From Candidatus Onthovicinus excrementipullorum (GTDB lineage: Bacteria > Bacillota > Clostridia > Oscillospirales > Acutalibacteraceae): 64,000 bases of DNA. The stretch is from assembly GCA_018712345.1 (NCBI GenBank), contig DVHG01000022.1, positions 41,566 through 105,565 of the forward strand. The letters run 5' to 3'. Positions 1 through 7,624 of the stretch are shown here, piece by piece. How positions within the stretch are numbered: the first letter of the stretch is position 1; every line of letters begins with the position of its first letter. The position numbers were made by a program, and so were the translations under genes. Under the pieces are notes generated by a model. That model saw only the letters and a program-made list of their open reading frames with translations. It had not been told where the DNA came from and made no database searches.

Positions 1-1197
1 CGTATCGCAGAGGTACTCGTCGCTCTCATACACCTGATGGATGGTCCGCTTGGTGGCGGCATCGTCACAGCAGCCGGCGCGGAAAAGCGCGGAAATTTTA
101 CTGAAAATCTCCGGGGCGACCTCATAGCGGCCCGTTGTATTGAGCTGGTTCATATATCCGGCCACGGCCCTGTCGTCCCCATCCGTCAGATCAAAGAGCA
201 GGCGCTCCAGATTGCTGGAGATCAGAATATCCATCGACGGGGAAATCGTCGCGTGGAACGGACGGTTGCGGTCATACACGCCCGTGGTGAGGAAGTCCGT
301 CAACACGTTGTTGGCATTGGAGGCACAGATCAGCTTATTGACGGGCAGGCCCATCTTGCGTGCGTAATACGCGGCGAGGATATTGCCAAAGTTCCCGGTC
401 GGGACGGCGATATTCACCGGTGCTCCCGGCGTGATGCTGCCGTCCGCGATCATGTCGCAGTAGGCGGAGATATAATAGACGATCTGCGGCACGAGGCGGC
501 CCCAGTTGATGGAGTTCGCGGAGGAGAACATCATGTTGTGCGCCGCGAGCTTCTCCGCAATGGACCGGTCGGAGAAAATGCGCTTGACGCCGCTCTGTGC
601 ATCGTCAAAATTGCCGCGGATGGCACACACACCGACGTTGCCGCCCTCCTGCGTCATCATCTGGAGTTTCTGCATGGGGCTGACGCCGTCCTCGGGATAG
701 AAGACGAGGATCTTTGTATCCTTGACGTCTTTAAAGCCTTCGAGCGCGGCCTTGCCCGTATCGCCGGAGGTGGCGACAAGGATCACGATTGTCTTGCCGT
801 CCGCCGTCTTTTTGGCGGAGACGGTCATCAGATAGGGCAGCAGCTGGAGCGCCATATCCTTGAAGGCGCATGTCGGGCCCTTCCACAGCTCCAACAGGTG
901 GACGTTCGGCTCGATCTCCGCGAGCGGGGCGACCTTCTGCGAGGAAAAACGGCCCGTGGCGTAAGCGCCGTTGACGCAGTAATCGAGCTCCTCATCCGTA
1001 AAATCCGTCAGGTAGAGGGAGAGAATCTCCTTGGCGCGGGTCACGTAATCGGCCGAGGAAAGACGGACAATCTCCTCCATGGAGATCTGCGGGATGCTCT
1101 CCGGGACGAACAGGCCGCCGTCCGCTGAGATGCCCTGCGCGATCGCCTGGGCGGAACTGACCTTGACCGAACGGTCCCTTGTGCTGGTATAAAGCAT
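1..1197 (-). CDS. thrC: Threonine synthase, 3' end cut by window edge
   Basis: PLP enzyme that converts O-phosphohomoserine to threonine in the cytoplasm. The visible 399 codons begin MLYTSTRD and show the N-terminal threonine-synthase domain, then GPTCAFKD near residues 108-114 with the PLP-binding lysine at about 113, and the glycine-rich SGDTGKAA phosphate-binding loop further on. Bacterial ThrC is usually 470-500 residues, so roughly the last 100 are outside the window. The start is supported by GAGGAGCG at 1205-1212. It is transcribed divergently from the kinase gene at 1435. Assignment is firm. Confidence 0.93.
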   Translation of the reverse strand, partial: MLYTSTRDRSVKVSSAQAIAQGISADGGLFVPESIPQISMEEIVRLSSADYVTRAKEILSLYLTDFTDEELDYCVNGAYATGRFSSQKVAPLAEIEPNVHLLELWKGPTCAFKDMALQLLPYLMTVSAKKTADGKTIVILVATSGDTGKAALEGFKDVKDTKILVFYPEDGVSPMQKLQMMTQEGGNVGVCAIRGNFDDAQSGVKRIFSDRSIAEKLAAHNMMFSSANSINWGRLVPQIVYYISAYCDMIADGSITPGAPVNIAVPTGNFGNILAAYYARKMGLPVNKLICASNANNVLTDFLTTGVYDRNRPFHATISPSMDILISSNLERLLFDLTDGDDRAVAGYMNQLNTTGRYEVAPEIFSKISALFRAGCCDDAATKRTIHQVYESDEYLCDT

Positions 1198-1238
1198 GTT
1201 TCAACGCTCCTCTGCTTTGAGTAATGATAACTGCAATC

Positions 1239-1267
1239 ATTGTACCATACTTGAAATTAATTTTAAA
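1239..1267 (-). promoter_or_regulatory. Probable thrC promoter
   Basis: TACAAT (-10, 1239-1244) and TTTAAA (-35, 1262-1267) are separated by 17 bp and point towards thrC. The -35 box is weak. No T-box or other riboswitch is apparent in the short leader. Confidence 0.45.
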
Positions 1268-1347
1268 CCCTCAAAGCGGGTCTATTTTAATAAATCGCAT
1301 CCGATTCCGCCTTTTTTTCTCCGAAAACGCCCGGCGGGCGGTCCCCG

Positions 1348-1375
1348 TTGTATTTTTCGGCCGCCATGATATAAT
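1348..1375 (+). promoter_or_regulatory. Promoter for the APH-fold kinase gene
   Basis: TTGTAT (1348-1353), a 16-bp spacer and TATAAT (1370-1375) lie about 60 bp before the ATG at 1435. Read directly from sequence; start site unmapped. Confidence 0.6.
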
Positions 1376-1434
1376 GGAAGAAGCAGAGACCCTAACCCAT
1401 TTATTTTACATCCGCCCGAATGTGAGGAGTTCAA

Positions 1435-2361
1435 ATGTTGTTCGGTCCAAACAGGAAACATCCCATCGTAGGAGCATCCCCTGCACAGATACTTGAACAG
1501 GCCGGGCTTGCAGGCAAGCGAATTAAACGGCTGCCCTCCGGTGATGACAGCGATCCCTATCTATGTGCAGGCAGGTATGTGCTCAAACTCCCGCGGCGCG
1601 CATCAGTCGTAGATTCGCAGCGCCGTGAATTTGAGCTATACCGTTTCCTGGAGCGTGAAACACTCCCCTGTGAAATCCCAAAAGCGGTCCGGCGCGGTGA
1701 AAACTATATACTCATCACCCATCTTGGGGGAGAAGCTCTTTCTCCGCGGGATTACAGTCGATTGAGCGAGCGGGAAAGAGACTGCCTTGCACGGGATGAG
1801 GCCCGGTTTCTCCGCGCGCTCCATGCGGTTCAAACCCCCGCTGAACTCCCGCTTTTCTCCGCCGTCCGTCAGGACAAAAAAACGGACTTTTCAGGAGATC
1901 GTCAGGCTCTGATCCGTATTTTGGTATCCAAGGGGCTTTTGACCCCCAAAATAAACGGCACAATTGAGGAGATCTACCAAAGGATTTTGAATTCATCGCT
2001 TCTCCTGTGTTACTCCCCCTGCCTGATTCACAACGATTTCAGCCGGAGCAATCTGTTTTTTCGGGATAAAAGGCTGTATGGCGTGATTGACTTTGGGGAT
2101 TTCAGGATCAGTGATCCGGACAACGATTTTCTCTGTCTTCTCGATGGCAGCAGCGATGACTTTGGATTGGAATTCGGGCGCAGAGTGCTGAAATTTTATG
2201 ACCACCCGGACCCAAATGCCGTGTTGCGAAAGGCAGCTTTTTATAACGCGTACTGGCCGATTCAGCAGATTCTCCTCGGTGACGAACGCAATGATACAAA
2301 GATGGCCCGGCGGGGACTGACCACCCTTTTCCATATGGATCCGGATGATTTTCTTATATAA
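1435..2361 (+). CDS. Aminoglycoside phosphotransferase-family (APH-fold) kinase
   Basis: A 308-residue cytosolic protein of the APH/choline-kinase fold. The catalytic segment LIHNDFSRSNLFF (residues about 198-209) carries the HxD..N catalytic loop and GVIDFGD (about 216-222) carries the metal-binding aspartate. Residues 50-60 (YVLKLPRR) supply the ATP-site lysine region. The start ATG follows TGAGGAG by six bases. The overall look is closest to APH(2'')-like kinases, but substrate cannot be read from sequence: it could phosphorylate an aminoglycoside, a macrolide or a metabolite. It is a single-gene plus-strand unit convergent with the dipeptidase gene. Confidence 0.8.
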   Translation: MLFGPNRKHPIVGASPAQILEQAGLAGKRIKRLPSGDDSDPYLCAGRYVLKLPRRASVVDSQRREFELYRFLERETLPCEIPKAVRRGENYILITHLGGEALSPRDYSRLSERERDCLARDEARFLRALHAVQTPAELPLFSAVRQDKKTDFSGDRQALIRILVSKGLLTPKINGTIEEIYQRILNSSLLLCYSPCLIHNDFSRSNLFFRDKRLYGVIDFGDFRISDPDNDFLCLLDGSSDDFGLEFGRRVLKFYDHPDPNAVLRKAAFYNAYWPIQQILLGDERNDTKMARRGLTTLFHMDPDDFLI

Positions 2362-2377
2362 AGCCCCTGTAATCACA

Positions 2378-3298
2378 CTACGGCCAGCAACGCTTTAAAA
2401 AGCTGTGGGCATTCTCAAAAAAGCATTTTTTCAGCAATGGCTCCCTGACGCCGCTCTCCCGCAGCAGCCGATACAGGCGCGGGATCGTGTCCACTGTCTC
2501 AAACCCGGGGGCCATGGGGGCACCGTCGAAATCGCAGCCAAAGGCGATGCAGTCCTCTCCCCCGAGCTTTAGCAGATGCAAAATATTGGTCCGGATCCGC
2601 TCAGCGGGATCGCCGGGGCCGAGAAATTCAGGGTACAGATTTAGCCCGATCAGGCCGCGGCGGCGAATAATCTCCGCGATCTGTGCATCCCGTAGGTTGC
2701 GCAGGTGCGGCAGACAGGAGAAGCAGTCCGAATGCGTCGCCAGAACGGGCCCATCCGTACAGGCGCACACCTGCCAGAAGGTCTCCTCGTTGAGGTGGGA
2801 GAGGTCTGCCGCCATCCCGCAGCGCTCCATCTCCGTCAGGACGGCGCGCCCGCGTTCTGTCAGGCCGCCGTCTGATCTTGATCCGCCCCCAAGCTCGTTG
2901 CGGCCATCCCAGGTGAGCGTCAGGAAGCGCACCCCCAGACCGTAAAAGTAGGCAACCTTTTCCGGGTCTCCGCCCAGGGCGTTCCCACCCTCGATCGAAA
3001 GCAGGCAGGCGCATTTTTTCTCCCGGTGGGCGCGTTCTGCCTCCCCCGCTCCCCGGCAGAGGACGGCACGCCCCCGGTTGCGCTCCAGCTCCGCCCGGAA
3101 ACGGGCATAGAGCCGCTGTGTGTAATCAAATGCCGATTCCCCGCGCAGGCGCTCCGGGACAAAGAGCGCAAAGACCTGGGTCCACCGCTCAAAGCACCGC
3201 CCGCGGGAGAGGGACAGGGCCAGGTTATTCTCATACAACCCCTGACCGGTGTGCTCGCACTCACTGATCGTGTCACAGTGCAGATCAAAAAAGTTCAA
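2378..3298 (-). CDS. Membrane dipeptidase (peptidase family M19)
   Basis: A zinc dipeptidase of the renal-dipeptidase family, about 306 residues, cytosolic (no signal peptide). Metal ligands visible in family positions are H7 and D9 in FDLHCDT, E103 in SIEGGN, H168 in DLSHL and H189 in ATHSD. The canonical N-terminus MNFFDLHCDT begins at a TTG codon (3296-3298) preceded by GAGGGGG at 8 bases, so the start is TTG. Bacterial members hydrolyse dipeptides, some with D-residues. It is the last gene of the rplS-rbgA-rnhB run, after a hairpin that covers its ribosome site. Confidence 0.88.
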   Translation of the reverse strand: MNFFDLHCDTISECEHTGQGLYENNLALSLSRGRCFERWTQVFALFVPERLRGESAFDYTQRLYARFRAELERNRGRAVLCRGAGEAERAHREKKCACLLSIEGGNALGGDPEKVAYFYGLGVRFLTLTWDGRNELGGGSRSDGGLTERGRAVLTEMERCGMAADLSHLNEETFWQVCACTDGPVLATHSDCFSCLPHLRNLRDAQIAEIIRRRGLIGLNLYPEFLGPGDPAERIRTNILHLLKLGGEDCIAFGCDFDGAPMAPGFETVDTIPRLYRLLRESGVREPLLKKCFFENAHSFLKRCWP

Positions 3299-3305
3299 AA
3301 CAAAC

Positions 3306-3335
3306 GCCCCCTCTATCCCAATGGATACAGGGGGC
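3306..3335 (-). promoter_or_regulatory. Hairpin covering the dipeptidase ribosome site
   Basis: A 13-bp inverted repeat with one mismatch and a four-base loop (3306-3318 / 3323-3335). On the minus strand its second arm contains the GAGGGGG ribosome site of the TTG-started dipeptidase gene. It may act as a weak terminator after yraN or limit translation of the dipeptidase. Confidence 0.55.
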
Positions 3336-3340
3336 CAAGC

Positions 3341-3718
3341 TTAAATATTCCCGATTTCAGCAGCATCAAAGGCATTTTTCAGCCAATCGATCCGCTCCAC
3401 GGCATCAGACCGGCTGAGGAAAACTTCGATCACATCAAAGCGGCAGGGCGGGTCAATCCGCTTCTCCGCCAGATAGGCGGACGCCGTCAGGATCAGGCGG
3501 CGCTGCTTGGCCGCATCAACCGCCTCCTGCGGCGGTGCGATCATCCCGGCGGAGCGCGTTTTTACCTCCACAAAGACAAGGCAGGCACCGTCCTTCAGGA
3601 TCAAGTCAATTTCGCCAAAGCGCGAGCGGTATTTGGAGGCGATCAGACGGACCCCGCGCTCCCGCAGGTAGCGCGCCGCACACAACTCTCCGTAATCGCC
3701 GATATACTCCTGCTTCAT
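3341..3718 (-). CDS. yraN: YraN/UPF0102 family endonuclease-fold protein
   Basis: A 125-residue protein with the restriction-endonuclease-like fold of UPF0102. Visible hallmarks are GDYGELCAARYL at residues 7-18, RFGEIDLI (about 33-40) and FVEVKTRS (about 49-56), which give the E..D..ExK metal-binding pattern. The family is often found beside rnhB, as here; its cellular role is still unclear (nucleic-acid processing is inferred). The ATG overlaps the rnhB stop by four bases, implying coupled translation. Confidence 0.88.
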   Translation of the reverse strand: MKQEYIGDYGELCAARYLRERGVRLIASKYRSRFGEIDLILKDGACLVFVEVKTRSAGMIAPPQEAVDAAKQRRLILTASAYLAEKRIDPPCRFDVIEVFLSRSDAVERIDWLKNAFDAAEIGNI

Positions 3719-4329
3719 CCGGCGGCATCCCCAAGAATCTTTTTCAAAAAGGAACGCCGATGCTCCGGGCAGGGCCCGTATTTTAACAGCGCCTCCCGAT
3801 GCGCCGCCGTGCCGTACCCCTTGTGTTTTGCAAATCCGTATTCAGGATAACGTGCATCCAGCTCCAGCATAAGGCGGTCCCGCGTAACCTTGGCGAGGAT
3901 GGAGGCCGCCGCCACACTTGCGCTCAGGGCGTCCCCCTTGACGAGCGTAAACTCGTGTGCGGGGACTCCGGGCTTCTGGTTGCCGTCGATGATCGCGGCA
4001 TCCGGTACCGGACGAAGCTGCTCAAAGGCCCGGCGCATGGCCAGGAAGGTTGCCTGAAGGATATTGCACGCATCAATTTCCTGATGTGAGGCCATGGCGA
4101 TCCCATAGGATACCGCATCCCTGCGGATAATATCATACAGCGCATCGCGCTTTTTCTCCGTGAGCTTTTTGGAGTCATTGACCCCCTCCGGAATATATTC
4201 CTCCGGCAGGACGACACAGGCCGCACATACGGGGCCAGCCAACGGACCGCGCCCCGCCTCATCGATCCCGCAGACGATCTGATAGCCGCGGGCCTTCAAT
4301 TCCTGCTCATATTTCAGCCAGTCCTGCAT
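3715..4329 (-). CDS. rnhB: Ribonuclease HII
   Basis: Removes ribonucleotides and RNA from RNA-DNA hybrids. About 204 residues from the ATG at 4327-4329 (MQDWLKYEQ). GIDEAGRGPLAGP at about residues 21-33 carries the D-E of the catalytic DEDD set; VNDSKKLTEKKR follows, and HKGYGTAAHREALLKYG near the C-terminus is the family's substrate-binding tail. A longer reading from 4398 lies inside rbgA and is rejected. The ATG sits one base after the rbgA stop. Confidence 0.95.
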   Translation of the reverse strand: MQDWLKYEQELKARGYQIVCGIDEAGRGPLAGPVCAACVVLPEEYIPEGVNDSKKLTEKKRDALYDIIRRDAVSYGIAMASHQEIDACNILQATFLAMRRAFEQLRPVPDAAIIDGNQKPGVPAHEFTLVKGDALSASVAAASILAKVTRDRLMLELDARYPEYGFAKHKGYGTAAHREALLKYGPCPEHRRSFLKKILGDAAG

Positions 4330-4330
4330 C

Positions 4331-5209
4331 TTACGCACGCTCCCCCGGGATGAAATCCACCGTAATCCTGCCGAGAAGCCCGCCACGGAACTCATCAAGC
4401 AGCATGTTGCTCACCCGTTCATAGTCGATCTCGCCGCCGCGCAGGAGCATCCCGCGCCTCTGCCCGATCCGGTCAAACAGCTCCAGCGGGGCCGTCTCCG
4501 CCGCATGGTCCAACTGATAGCGCTGCTCCAACGCCGCAGGATAGTAACGCTTTAAAAATTCAATCAGACGGAAGGCAAGCGTCTCGCTGTCGAGCACCTC
4601 ATCCTTCACGGAACCGATAAAAGCGAGCGTATTACCCACGCGCTCATCCTCAAATTTGGGCCACAGGACACCGGGCGTATCGAGCAGTTCAATCCCGCTG
4701 CCAATGGCGAACCACTGGTTCTGCCGCGTGACACCGGGCCTGTCCGCCACCTTGGCCCGGCTCTTCCCGGCCATACGGTTGATAAAGGAGGACTTGCCCG
4801 TATTCGGAATCCCCACCACCATGATGCGCAGCGCGCGCCCGGCCATTCCACGGGCACGGTTGGCCTCAATGCGGTCTTTTAACACCGTGCGCACCAGAGC
4901 GGGATAGGCGTGCAGCCCCTTGCCGCTGCGGCAGTCCACTGCGAGCGAATGCTCCCCGCGGGCATCAAAATATTTCTGAAAGGCGGCCGTTTTTTCTGGG
5001 TCCGCCAAGTCGCACTTATTGAGCAGGACGATGTGCGGTTTATCCCCGATCATCTCCGCGAGTTCCGGGTTCCGGCTGCTGAGCGGGCAGCGCGCGTCAA
5101 GCAGCTCCGTCACCGCATCCACCAGCGAGAGGTTCTCCCGGATCAGGCGGCGCGTCCTGGCCATGTGGCCAGGGAACCACTGCACCGTCTGCTTTTGAAA
5201 ATCAGCCAT
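4331..5209 (-). CDS. rbgA: Ribosome biogenesis GTPase RbgA (YlqF)
   Basis: A circularly permuted GTPase needed for late assembly of the 50S subunit. The 292-residue reading from MADFQKQTVQWFPGHM shows the family motif order: G4 NKCD at 64-67, then G1 GIPNTGKSS at 133-141, then G3 DTPG at 177-180, followed by the C-terminal helical domain. The WFPGHMARTRR N-terminus is diagnostic. Its position downstream of rplS and immediately before rnhB matches the order in other Firmicutes. Start 5209 is preferred over the upstream extension, which runs into lepB. Confidence 0.95.
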   Translation of the reverse strand: MADFQKQTVQWFPGHMARTRRLIRENLSLVDAVTELLDARCPLSSRNPELAEMIGDKPHIVLLNKCDLADPEKTAAFQKYFDARGEHSLAVDCRSGKGLHAYPALVRTVLKDRIEANRARGMAGRALRIMVVGIPNTGKSSFINRMAGKSRAKVADRPGVTRQNQWFAIGSGIELLDTPGVLWPKFEDERVGNTLAFIGSVKDEVLDSETLAFRLIEFLKRYYPAALEQRYQLDHAAETAPLELFDRIGQRRGMLLRGGEIDYERVSNMLLDEFRGGLLGRITVDFIPGERA

Positions 5210-5210
5210 T

Positions 5211-5798
5211 TCACTCCACCTTCCACCGGCCGAGCGGCAAGGCCCGCCCGGCGACCTTCCCCAGCACGTAGCGCTCATCGATCAGTCCGACCTTTGAGGA
5301 GCGGCTGTCCGCCGAGTCGTTCCGGTTGTCCCCCATCACAAAGAGCATCCCCTCCGGGACGGTCAGTGGGAACTCAATATCGTCAAGCGTGTATGTCGGC
5401 TCATTGACATAGGGCTCGTCGAGCGCAATACCGTCTACATATACGACACCGGCTTCAGGGTCGATATCCACTGTCTGCCCCCCTACGGCGATCACGCGCT
5501 TGACAATGGGCGCATGGTAGGCGTTAGGCTGCGTGATAATGACGATATCCTTATATTGGGGATCATCGTATGTCGCGCTGGAGACAATCAGCCAATCCCC
5601 GTCCGAGAGGGTGGGCACCATAGAGGTGCCGTCCACCCCTGCAAAGCGGAAGAAAAAAACAAAAATCACCATGATAATAATCATGGCGGAGATAACCACG
5701 TCCGCCATGTCATAGAGCGCCGCGGCAAATTTTGACGTATTCTCCTCCGGCTGGGCCGGAGCCTGCCCGCCGGCGGCGGGCGTTTTCATTTCATCCAT
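5211..5798 (-). CDS. lepB: Signal peptidase I, first of a tandem pair
   Basis: Type I signal peptidase anchored by one N-terminal membrane segment (about residues 31-51), with a 195-residue reading from the ATG at 5798 (ribosome site GAGAGG). The catalytic serine is S59 in DGTSMVPTL and the general-base lysine K100 in IVKRVIAVGG; the MGDNRNDSADSR box follows. The region before the membrane segment is rich in Pro, Ala, Gly and Glu. It lies two bases or less upstream of rbgA and just downstream of a second signal peptidase gene, so the two probably arose by duplication. Confidence 0.93.
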   Translation of the reverse strand: MDEMKTPAAGGQAPAQPEENTSKFAAALYDMADVVISAMIIIMVIFVFFFRFAGVDGTSMVPTLSDGDWLIVSSATYDDPQYKDIVIITQPNAYHAPIVKRVIAVGGQTVDIDPEAGVVYVDGIALDEPYVNEPTYTLDDIEFPLTVPEGMLFVMGDNRNDSADSRSSKVGLIDERYVLGKVAGRALPLGRWKVE

Positions 5799-5808
5799 TA
5801 TGAACCTC

Positions 5809-6384
5809 TCAGTAAATACTCCAGTTCCCCACGGGGAAAATACGGCCCACAGCCCGCCCCTGGATCTCCCGCACGTCAATGATGCCGACATCGGAAAAGC
5901 GGCTGTCCAGCGAGATGTTGCGGTTATCGCCCATGACGAAGACGCAGCCCTCCGGCACCGTCAGCGGGAGCTTGAGCAGGGAGGAGTTGAGCGGTTTTTT
6001 CATCTTATTGAGGATATAGGGCTCGCTGATCTGTTCCCCATTGACATAGACGGCGCCAGCTTCGTAATCGATATCAATTGTATCCCCAGCCACGGCAATT
6101 ACCCGCTTGATGATTGGCTCGTGGACCTCGGCCGTATCACTGACGACGACGATATCCCCCCGCTCCGGAAAGGCGGTGGACTGGGAGATCAGCAGCCAAT
6201 CCCCGCTCGCGAGCGTCGGATTCATTGAGCGACCGGAGACGCTCACAGGACGGACCACAAAGCCGAAGAGAACGAGCAGCAGGATAACGGCGGCCATCAG
6301 TGTTGCCGCCACTTCATAGAGCGTGGCATATTTTCTGTTTTTGGTATGCTCAAAGACGACCAGATAGTCCCGCTGTCTTCTCAA
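5809..6384 (-). CDS. lepB: Signal peptidase I, second of the tandem pair
   Basis: Paralogue of the downstream signal peptidase. One membrane segment (about residues 24-44), S53 in SGRSMNPTL, K93 in IIKRVIAVAGD and MGDNRNISLDSR are all present, so it should be active. The start is uncertain. I favour TTG at 6384 (MRRQRDYL), 10 bases after GGGAGG. An ATG at 6450 has a GGAAGGGG site but lies in the loop of the apparent rplS terminator. The sequence differs clearly from its neighbour in the substrate-facing regions, which may broaden the set of cleaved exported proteins. Confidence 0.85.
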   Translation of the reverse strand: MRRQRDYLVVFEHTKNRKYATLYEVAATLMAAVILLLVLFGFVVRPVSVSGRSMNPTLASGDWLLISQSTAFPERGDIVVVSDTAEVHEPIIKRVIAVAGDTIDIDYEAGAVYVNGEQISEPYILNKMKKPLNSSLLKLPLTVPEGCVFVMGDNRNISLDSRFSDVGIIDVREIQGRAVGRIFPVGNWSIY

Positions 6385-6440
6385 AACCCTAACGCCTCCC
6401 GGACCGGGGAACCGGAAATCAAACTGTTCCAGATAAAGGA

Positions 6441-6465
6441 AAAGGGACATTCCTGTCCCCTTCCA
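6441..6465 (-). terminator. Terminator after rplS
   Basis: GGGACA / TGTCCC stem with a four-base loop (6444-6459), followed on the minus strand by TTTTCC. It probably separates high rplS expression from the downstream genes, with partial read-through. Confidence 0.65.
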
Positions 6466-6466
6466 A

Positions 6467-6808
6467 TTAAAGCTGTTCTTTAACCTTTGCGGCCTTGCCG
6501 ACACGGTTGCGCAGGTAATAGAGCTTATTCCTGCGGACTTTACCGGCACGGATCAGTTCGACAGAGCCGACATTCGGGGAGTGGAACGGGAAGACCCTCT
6601 CCACACCGACGCCGTAGGAAACACGGCGGACCGTGAACGTCTTGGAAATGCCCTCGCCCTTGATGGCGATGACCGTGCCCTCGAAGGCCTGCATCCTCTC
6701 GCGCTCACCCTCGCGGATCTTGACCTGCACACGGACGGTGCTGCCGATCTTGATCTCCGGCAGGTTCTCCTTCATGGAATCCTGCGCAATCAGTTTTAAA
6801 GCGTCCAT
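6467..6808 (-). CDS. rplS: 50S ribosomal protein L19
   Basis: Ribosomal protein at the 30S-50S interface, 113 residues from [20 protein letters not shown], with the conserved [19 protein letters not shown] and the basic end [15 protein letters not shown]. The start at 6808 is set by AAGGAGG about five bases upstream. Leads the conserved rplS-lepB-rbgA-rnhB series. Confidence 0.97.
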   Translation of the reverse strand: MDALKLIAQDSMKENLPEIKIGSTVRVQVKIREGERERMQAFEGTVIAIKGEGISKTFTVRRVSYGVGVERVFPFHSPNVGSVELIRAGKVRRNKLYYLRNRVGKAAKVKEQL

Positions 6809-6819
6809 AATTTCCTCCT

Positions 6820-6910
6820 TGATTTTGCAGACGTTCATTGCCCAGCCATTGAGCAAGAGGACCGCCCGTGTATATGTCTTACGGCATATCTCCACGTCGC
6901 GGGAAAGCGA
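6820..6910 (-). promoter_or_regulatory. Structured rplS leader (L19-leader candidate)
   Basis: The transcript leader between the promoter and rplS contains a perfect CGTCGC / GCGACG hairpin near 6896-6913 and a second TTGC..GGCAA-type stem close to the ribosome site. Autoregulatory L19 leaders are known in Firmicutes; membership of that family is inference. Confidence 0.4.
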
Positions 6911-6930
6911 CGGAAAACAAATGCTATAGT

Positions 6931-6959
6931 ATGATAGCACATATGGGAGAAATTTGCAA
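6931..6959 (-). promoter_or_regulatory. rplS promoter
   Basis: TTGCAA (6954-6959), 17-bp spacer, TATCAT (6931-6936), oriented towards rplS with a leader of roughly 115 nt. Confidence 0.65.
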
Positions 6960-7006
6960 GTACTTTTCTTATTGCGGCGTCAGAGCCTGTCCGGCACAGG
7001 CGAGCT

Positions 7007-7624
7007 TCAGCCCCCCGGGCCGGAATCAGACTCCGGATCACATGCGAGCAGCACGGCCAGGTATGCAAACGCCAGCAGCGAGCGCCGCTCCGCAATGCCG
7101 CGCAGCAGGAGGAAGAAGTAGACTCCCGCTGCGGGGAACAGGGCAATTCCGCCCACGGCCAGGCAGATTTTTTCCGTGCGCGCCGCCGGCAGACGCGCCA
7201 GCATCAGGCGCAGCAGATCTCCGCCGTCGAGTCCCGGGACCGGCAGCAGATTCAGCAGCGCAGCGCAGCCGTTGACGGCGGAAAATTCCAGCCAACACCC
7301 CGCCCCGGAGATCCGCCAGCCGGCAGCCCCCGCCAGACAGGCCGCCAAATTTACCGCCGGCCCTGCAAGTGCGATCAGGAACCGCTCCCCGCGTGCGGCC
7401 AAATCCAGATCCATCGCCACACCTACCCCGCGCGCGGTCAGCGATATGCGGCGCGGCCGGATCCCGAACGCAGCAGCGCAGAGCAGGTGCCCGCCCTCGT
7501 GCAGGGCAATTGCCGCCAGAAGATCACCTACAATGGAAAGATCAAAGGCGACGAGCAAGATACAGAGTACCGCTGCAAAAGGAAAGCCGAGGCGTACCGG
7601 CACACCGCAGAGTTCAAATTCCAT
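7007..7624 (-). CDS. Site-2-type membrane metalloprotease (M50), SpoIVFB-like
   Basis: A polytopic membrane zinc protease of about 205 residues. HEGGH at residues 42-46 is the HExxH-type metal site inside a membrane segment, and NLLPVPGLDGGD supplies the third ligand aspartate. Several further hydrophobic segments follow. The size and the paired M23 gene upstream match SpoIVFB, which cleaves pro-sigma-K during sporulation. The start ATG (MEFELCG) overlaps the end of the upstream gene by 11 bases. Assignment to the sporulation protease rather than another S2P is inferred from gene pairing. Confidence 0.8.
   Translation of the reverse strand: MEFELCGVPVRLGFPFAAVLCILLVAFDLSIVGDLLAAIALHEGGHLLCAAAFGIRPRRISLTARGVGVAMDLDLAARGERFLIALAGPAVNLAACLAGAAGWRISGAGCWLEFSAVNGCAALLNLLPVPGLDGGDLLRLMLARLPAARTEKICLAVGGIALFPAAGVYFFLLLRGIAERRSLLAFAYLAVLLACDPESDSGPGG

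Noticed and set aside
37..1128. 363-codon plus-strand open frame at the window start
   Set aside because: Antisense to thrC, which is read unambiguously on the minus strand.
1198..1434. T-box or other riboswitch before thrC
   Set aside because: The leader from the likely promoter is only about 35 nt, too short for a T-box, and no anti-terminator pair is visible.
6448..6450. ATG at 6450 as start of the second signal peptidase
   Set aside because: Though it has a purine-rich site upstream, it lies in the rplS terminator hairpin and adds a 22-residue extension not expected in the family; kept only as an alternative.
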